DNA of 64,000 nt, taken from contig JARVKI010000003.1 in assembly GCA_036674765.1 (NCBI GenBank), positions 558,001 to 622,000 of the forward strand, written 5' to 3'. The DNA comes from Seiridium cupressi (lineage: Eukaryota > Ascomycota > Sordariomycetes > Amphisphaeriales > Sporocadaceae). Below, piece after piece: positions 58,814 to 64,000 of the stretch. Numbering within the stretch: position 1 is the stretch's first letter; the number at the start of each line of letters is the position of its first letter. The notes under the pieces are model-generated. The model saw nothing but the letters and a program-made list of their open reading frames with translations. It did not search any database and was not told the DNA's origin. A program made the position numbers and the translations under genes.

Positions 58814-59483
58814 TCATGATTGACCACGGGGCTTTATGGGGAGCTGGTAGACCTAGAGGTCAGATTTCCTCACGGCAAATAGGGCTTTGGTATGCCCGAA
58901 AGAAAGTCATATTCCGTTTCCAGAGGAGATAGATCAAAGTTTTGCTCTAGGTAAGGGGCCTAATACAGCCATAACCACTACAGTTCTGCGAACACCATGA
59001 GCGATCCAAGGCGGATCGATATGGTGGAATAATATAGAAAAACTTCTCCGTTCCTGGCGAAGAATGTATCTGATAGAATAGAATGGGAGCACTGTGACCT
59101 CGGTAGGACAGCGCTAATAGGATTCGAACCTAACACAATACTTATCCTTCCGTTACGAGTCGGCACCGATACCATCTCCGACGCGCTTGCATGTAGCCGA
59201 CCGTTGTATGCGAGACGGCACCGGCTAGCTTTCGGCTACGGCCACTGTGCGGGATTACCAATAGTGGAGTTAGGGGATCCCTGTTCTTAGCAATCCAAAG
59301 ACTGGGCGTCGCATCACAGTACGGTGAATAGCGGAAACGCCGGCGAAGTCGAGTGGATAGCGGCTCCATACGCCCCGTTTCCCCCCCAGAGACCCCAAGA
59401 TTTGCGTGTTTACAACGGCCCTTCTTCGCGTTCGGAAGATGCTCAGTGTGTAAGTAAGTCTTTATGTATCGGACTGCCCACGC
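58814..59483. other. intergenic region with tRNA-like element
   Basis: 670 nt between the hydrolase and the DHA1-type transporter. Holds the tRNA-like element at 59109-59187 (listed) and, just beside it on the minus strand, a second copy-like stretch (GGTGCCGTCTCG near 59.21 kb against GGTGCCGACTCG near 59.16 kb). No protein gene. Confidence 0.5.
59109..59187 (-). repeat. tRNA-like element with Pol III B box
   Basis: On the minus strand, 79 nt start AGCGCGT and end TAGCGCT plus G, so the ends pair over five positions. A perfect B box (GGTTCGAATCC, 59120-59130) sits in a 4-bp T-arm, and an A-box-like stretch (TGGTATCGG) lies near the 5' end. A CTCGTAA loop would give a CGT (Thr) anticodon, but the anticodon stem and the inner acceptor pairs do not form. 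So it is probably not a working tRNA; a tRNA pseudogene or the head of a tRNA-derived SINE fits better. Confidence 0.4.
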
Positions 59484-61562
59484 ATGAGTATGAGTGACAA
59501 GACAGACGAAAAGCGCCGTTCGCGTCCATCCACGTCAGACTCGACGTTGGAGGACGAAGAAGAACGTGCACGACGCTCTCAAGACAGCCAGGATGTGATC
59601 GCCGGCGTACCCGACTCGAATCACGAGGATGTCGAGAAGACAATTCCTGGCCATGAGTTTGATATGGAATTGCAAGCCGTGAGTCGCCATGCTGCCTGCA
59701 AACGTCGAGGGACTATCTAACTAAGCCCAGGCCCATAAGGTCGAGACACGAGCGAGTGTCAAGAGCAAGGCCTCGCGTGTCTTGAGCCTCGTGAGCCGTC
59801 GCAGCAGGACAAATAGAGAAGGCCTACGCTACGAGCTGCTCCCAGTTACAGATCTGGACGAAGGTATAGTTGGTTGGGAGGGTCAGGATGATCCGGAAAT
59901 GCCCCTGAACTTCCCCGTGTGGAAGAAGTGGATGCTGGTCGGACTGCTGGCTGCAATCACTCTCTTGACACCGTTCGCCTCGTCAATTCTTTCTCCTGGA
60001 ATCTCCAAGCTGGACGAGGAGTTTGGCAATGATGTTACAATCGTCGGGTCAATGACGGTCAGTATCTACCTTCTGGGGTATGTGGTTGGGCCGCTCCTCC
60101 TGGCTCCTCTATCCGAGATATACGGCCGAAAGCCCGTTTTGGGTGCCTCGAACGTCTTCTTTTGCGTATGGCAGATAGGGTGTGCACTGGCACCCAACAT
60201 TGCTACCCTCATTGTCTTCCGCTTCTTTTCCGGTCTTGGTGGTGCCGGCTGTCTGGTGAGTCTAGAGGTACCTAGTTTCAATTACAACTATATTGACCCT
60301 TCTATGTAGACTCTGGGAGGCGGCGTCATCGGAGACATGTTTCAACCGGATCGAAGAGGATTTGCCATGGGCATCTGGACACTGGGGCCTTTATTTGGTA
60401 AGCCGGGCACTGTTCTCCTTTGTAGCATCAGGCTGACATATCAACTCAGGCCCCACCGTTGGGCCATTGGTCGGTGGCTTCGTTGCCGATACCATCGGTT
60501 GGCGTTGGGACTTCTGGATTGTCCTCATAATTGCTGTTATCATTACTGTCCTCATCGAATTCCTAAACAAGGAGACAAGTCACAGAAAACTGATCGACGT
60601 AAAAACCGCTCGCCTCAAGAAAGAGCTTGGCCGAGACGACCTGAGAAGCTGCTACGACAACAATCAACATCTGAGCGCAACTCGGACCATGGCTAACGGC
60701 CTCACAAGGCCACTCAAGATGCTCTTCCTATCGCCATTGGTTTTCTTCGTCTCGCTCTACATCGCCTTCGTCTATGGCGTACTATATCTACTTTTCACGA
60801 CAATACCGACGGTCTTCGAAGAGACATATGGCTTCGAGCTTAGACTGTAAGTAACAAAACCATACCGGTGAATTTGTCGTTGGTTCTTGCTTGATGTCAT
60901 GTCAAGTAAGGCGTGGGCTCTGGTATCCCGTTTTTTGGCTCGGTCAGGTATAGTGCCAATGACCGAGTCCTCACGCACAGTGGGAATGTTCTATTTGCCT
61001 GTTAAGGAGATGAAAAATACAAGCTAATATTAATTACTCTCATAGTACAGGTCTAGTGTACCTCGCAATAGGCGTAGGAAACCTAATCAGCTGGGCAATT
61101 GTCACGCTTTACTCAGACAAATCCGTCGTCCGACTAGCCAGAGCGAACGGTGGAGTTTTCGAACCTGAGATGAGGCTGAAGATAAGCATATCTTTTAGCA
61201 TGTTTCTGCCCGTTACGCTATTCTGGTATGGATGGTGTGCTTACTACAAGACACACTGGATCGCAACGGTTCTGTCATTGTTACCGTACGGCCTTGGTAC
61301 CGTGGGAATTTTCTTGCCCCTGACAACGTATATCGTTGACAGCTACCCAATGTATGCGGCATCTGCTATTGCTGCTACCACTGTACTCCGCAGCTTGTTT
61401 GGAGCTTTGTTGCCCTTGGCTGGCCCTCCCATGTATCAGTCTCTAGGCTTGGGCTGGGGGAACTCATTGCTTGGGTTCATCTGCGTGGCGATGATCCCAT
61501 TGCCGATTGTGTTCTACAAATTCGGATTAAGACTGAGGAAGGCACAAAGTTTCACTTTGTAG
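59484..61562 (+). CDS. MFS multidrug-type transporter (DHA1)
   Basis: Drug:H+ antiporter-1-type efflux pump of the MFS. Five exons: 59484-59678, 59731-60255, 60310-60397, 60450-60846 and 61046-61562, giving 573 residues. A charged 100-residue N-terminus precedes the helices. Family marks: DPEMPLNFPVWKKWMLVGLL, FASSILSPGISKL, LGYVVGPLLLAPLSEIYGRK, GGAGCLTLGGGVIGDMF, GIWTLGPLFGPTVGPLVGGF, GWRWDFWIVLI and YLAIGVGN and a PMYQSLGLGWGNSLLGF C-terminal block. Intron 4 is about 200 nt, unusually long for this gene; the chosen acceptor (CTCATAG) joins GFELRL to TGLVYLAIGVGN as in the family. Shorter splice choices there give stops or odd residues. Substrate unknown. Confidence 0.88.
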
Positions 61563-62319
61563 CATGGCTGGCACAGCTTCGTTGTGTATACTAATATGTC
61601 ATCTTGTGCATTAGAGGCTATGCTGTATGCCTTTTCATGACATGGCAGCAAGGAGCGGAGAGCCGTGACGAGCAGATTGTGGATGGGTTGAGGTTTTGTA
61701 GCGACCACCAATGGTGTTTATTGGATTTGTTTAGTAGGCATAGTGTAATTATACAATGGCGATATATGACATGTACCCTGGGGTATATGATCCACGTATT
61801 AAAAAATGTCGGTGGGTTTTGTCTTGAGTTCTGAGCTACGTGCTACGAGTCGGAAATATCCAGGGTCTTGTTAGTTCTTGATCGCCCATATCATCCAATA
61901 TACCTGCGGCTGGTGGTACAGTCAAAGAGCTTGAGGGCCGTCATGGGACCGCCATGCTGGTGCGGTCCATGCCGGAGCTTCAAATAATCAAGAGAACATA
62001 GAAGAGTGTGGCTAAGCAGAGAAAGCCCATCGAACAGAAACAGAGGCCAGAGAATATGACAAGTGACTGGATGTTGGAATATGTGAGGAATGAGTTTGGT
62101 GTCATTATCTGGGATAAGCACATGTACACAAATGCTTGGGACTTTGTTTTCACGGGGGATGAAAGATACACAAGCATCTGTTCTGGCGTTTTATTTCATT
62201 TTTCTTTTTTTTATATATTTATTATCTCATAAGTGGTTCTTTGGAATGTCTATAGTAGAACAATATAGGTAACAATTGTGCGTATGTGCATGAATTCTTA
62301 TCTGGAGGATGTGCTTTTC
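61563..62319. other. convergent spacer
   Basis: 757 nt between the 3' ends of the DHA1-type transporter (+) and the membrane protein (-). T-rich at about 62.19-62.23 kb. No gene. Confidence 0.45.
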
Positions 62320-63340
62320 TCAATCATCATACTGTGACAGCTTCCCTTCGTCTAATATCTCTTCGTCTGGTTTTTGGTTCCATCGCCAGTATCTCACTGA
62401 CCTTTTGGCGAATTCCAATATGGCAAGCCCCAGCAACAACATAGCAGTTGACTGACCGAAATCCCAGCGATCTTCTCTTTCAACTCCCTCGAGCAGCTTC
62501 TGGTTTGCTTCCCTTACTACGATCATGAAGTATAAGTGCACTACGAAGTGCAAGACTGCCAGAATGACCAGGGCAAACCTCAGCTTGGGTCCGGAAAAGA
62601 TAGCAAATATCATGGTAATCAGCAGCGAAAAGCCCGTGACCAAGACATAGATTATCTCTGTTCCGGGTTGTCCTGCACCGGGATCCACAGATCCCTTGGT
62701 TGCGTAGCAGTAACCCAAAGCCTCGGAATGATCATTCCACTGAAGCATATGCGACAGAGTTACAATGTTCAGGGCGAAGAAGAATGCCGCGTAAAGGTAT
62801 ATCGTCAGGTATTGAAGGGACAATCGCCGAGGGGATCTATTGAGTTGGGCCTGGCAGAACCTCGTCCAAACAAAAGCCACGATGCCGGAAACGCTACAGA
62901 CGGGCTATTAGTTGAACGTCGACAGTACTACGGAGGTGGAAGTCTTACCCGACAAAACTGACGGTATCAAATGCCAATCTCAGATGGTAGACCCCAACCT
63001 TATCCTGCTTGGTCCACACGGTGATCATGTATGCTATTCCCAACAGCATCTGCACATCGTTTCCGACCTGAAGCATACCGGAAAATATCTCCAATCTTTT
63101 CCTTCTTCGCTGGTACTCTGCTGTTCCTTCCACCAGGTCCAGGTCCAGGTGCCCATGCCTAGCGAGAAAGAAGACCCATAGAGTGATGAGCAGCGAGAGG
63201 AAAGCTTGCCCGGCGAAAGACACCATTACTCCAATACCTGCAATATCGGGGAGTGCTTCCCCTACCTTCTCACAGACATCATTCGGAGTTGTGATGCTCT
63301 CCACGCTGAGCGCCTCCTCTATAGTCGCGTCGAATGACAT
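62320..63340 (-). CDS. Multi-pass membrane protein, family not recognised
   Basis: Two exons, 63340-62949 and 62893-62320, giving 321 residues. About seven hydrophobic segments can be counted: GIGVMVSFAGQAFLSLLITL, DVQMLLGIAYMITVW, FVGVSGIVAFVWTRF, LTIYLYAAFFFALNIVTL, IIYVLVTGFSLLITMIFAIF, LRFALVILAVLHFVVHLYFM and STAMLLLGLAILEFA. Extracellular-looking segments carry an N-terminal Cys (NDVCEKVG) and GYCYATKGSVDPGAG, and the C-terminus is charged. This layout is seen in many fungal orphan membrane proteins that look receptor-like. I cannot name a function. Start chosen at the first ATG, MSFDATIEEAL. Confidence 0.8.
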
Positions 63341-64000
63341 GGTAATAGCACAGTGTAAACATAGAAATGCAAGCTCGGCCCCGGGTCCCAATGCGAGAAT
63401 CAGGGCGACAGTACCGCCTTAAGTAAAGGTGCTCAGGCATCTCAAGACTTTTGTTCTGCAAGCTCTCTCAAGCTCTACAGGCAGCCCGGGCCCCGGCGGA
63501 GAGTCAGTGCCAAGCCTGCGACACTTCCGTGCGTAAGGGGCCAGGACATGAAGATCTTCAGAACTCCATCATTCCCCAGGCATGCACAGCCTTGAGCTCT
63601 CGCGGGCCGGGCGGCATGGCATGGAGCCGTAACATATCAGCTGATACTGAAACCGGAGCTAGGAGAGGAATTCACGGGTAGCGCCTTGTAGAAAAGGCAT
63701 CATAAATTGTGATTCTCCCGTGCCGGACCACCGCACAGACATGAGACCACTGATTCACAATATCCACCAAGGATCGACATTGTAGATAAGACTTATCTGT
63801 GCCCAAAATTGTCGCCTTGTAGTTTTACGATGTTTTGGCCTTGGAGCTGCGCCACTGTAAAGACAGCTTCTCTTTAGATTCCTATCACTGCCTGATGCGC
63901 CATGGCCGGCGACATTCCATGTCCCATGTTTCGAAACGGGGCACTTGCCTGAGCAAGTGCAGGCATGAATATCTTCTCCGCACGAATCTCTGAATCCATA
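63341..64000. other. right-hand end, no gene seen
   Basis: 660 nt upstream of the membrane-protein gene. It should hold its promoter. No coding frame or repeat is supported. Confidence 0.45.

Noticed and set aside
60847..61045. 199-nt intron 4 of the DHA1-type transporter as an introner copy
   Set aside because: It begins GTAAGTAAC like B and E, but nothing after that aligns.

Overview
The window is nuclear DNA of a filamentous ascomycete (Pezizomycotina). The evidence is: genes on both strands with many short introns (mostly 50-80 nt, GTRNGT donors, CTRAY-type branch sites), a Zn2Cys6 regulator, an RTA1-like protein, a group I G-alpha of exactly 353 residues and several large MFS families. 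By eye the G-alpha reads like a Sordariomycete GNA-1, so that class is the likeliest, but this was not tested. Most exon boundaries below were worked out by hand from splice signals and frame continuity.

Layout. 0-7.6 kb: a Zn2Cys6 factor and an RTA1-like membrane protein among long non-coding stretches. 7.6-45 kb is a housekeeping block: SAGA subunit Sgf73, a peroxisomal-type carrier, a NOSIP-like RING protein, tafazzin, kinetochore Nnf1, a PH-domain protein, a G3BP-like NTF2/RRM/RGG protein, a cytochrome b561-like protein with a large disordered tail, a DUF1640 mitochondrial protein, splicing factor Cwc21, eIF2-assembly factor Cdc123, G-alpha, an Smr-domain protein and a DUF3716 protein. 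46-63 kb looks accessory: a GH18 chitinase, a decayed nucleotide-sugar dehydrogenase, a sugar porter, an acyl-CoA thioesterase-like protein, a Git1/phosphate-type permease, a secreted alpha/beta hydrolase, a DHA1-type MFS transporter and a multi-pass orphan protein.

The most unusual signal is a family of related introns. Five introns (138-157 nt) in four unrelated genes align with each other from donor to acceptor: Smr intron 3, sugar-porter introns 4 and 5, Git1-like intron 1 and RTA1 intron 1. They share a 5' block, a 3' block around the branch site, and in part small hairpins. Introns in non-homologous genes should not resemble each other, so these look like introner-like elements, that is, introns that spread by copying themselves. 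Two copies lie in one gene.

Other points worth a look: an in-frame TAG in Sgf73 followed by 90 open codons with an AT-hook; a 19-nt microexon carrying the catalytic HX4D of tafazzin; a CaaX-type C-terminus on the Smr protein; a tRNA-like/SINE-like element near 59.1 kb; and an 11-bp tandem repeat upstream of the G-alpha gene. Several intergenic stretches of 1-4.5 kb hold nothing I can support as a gene.
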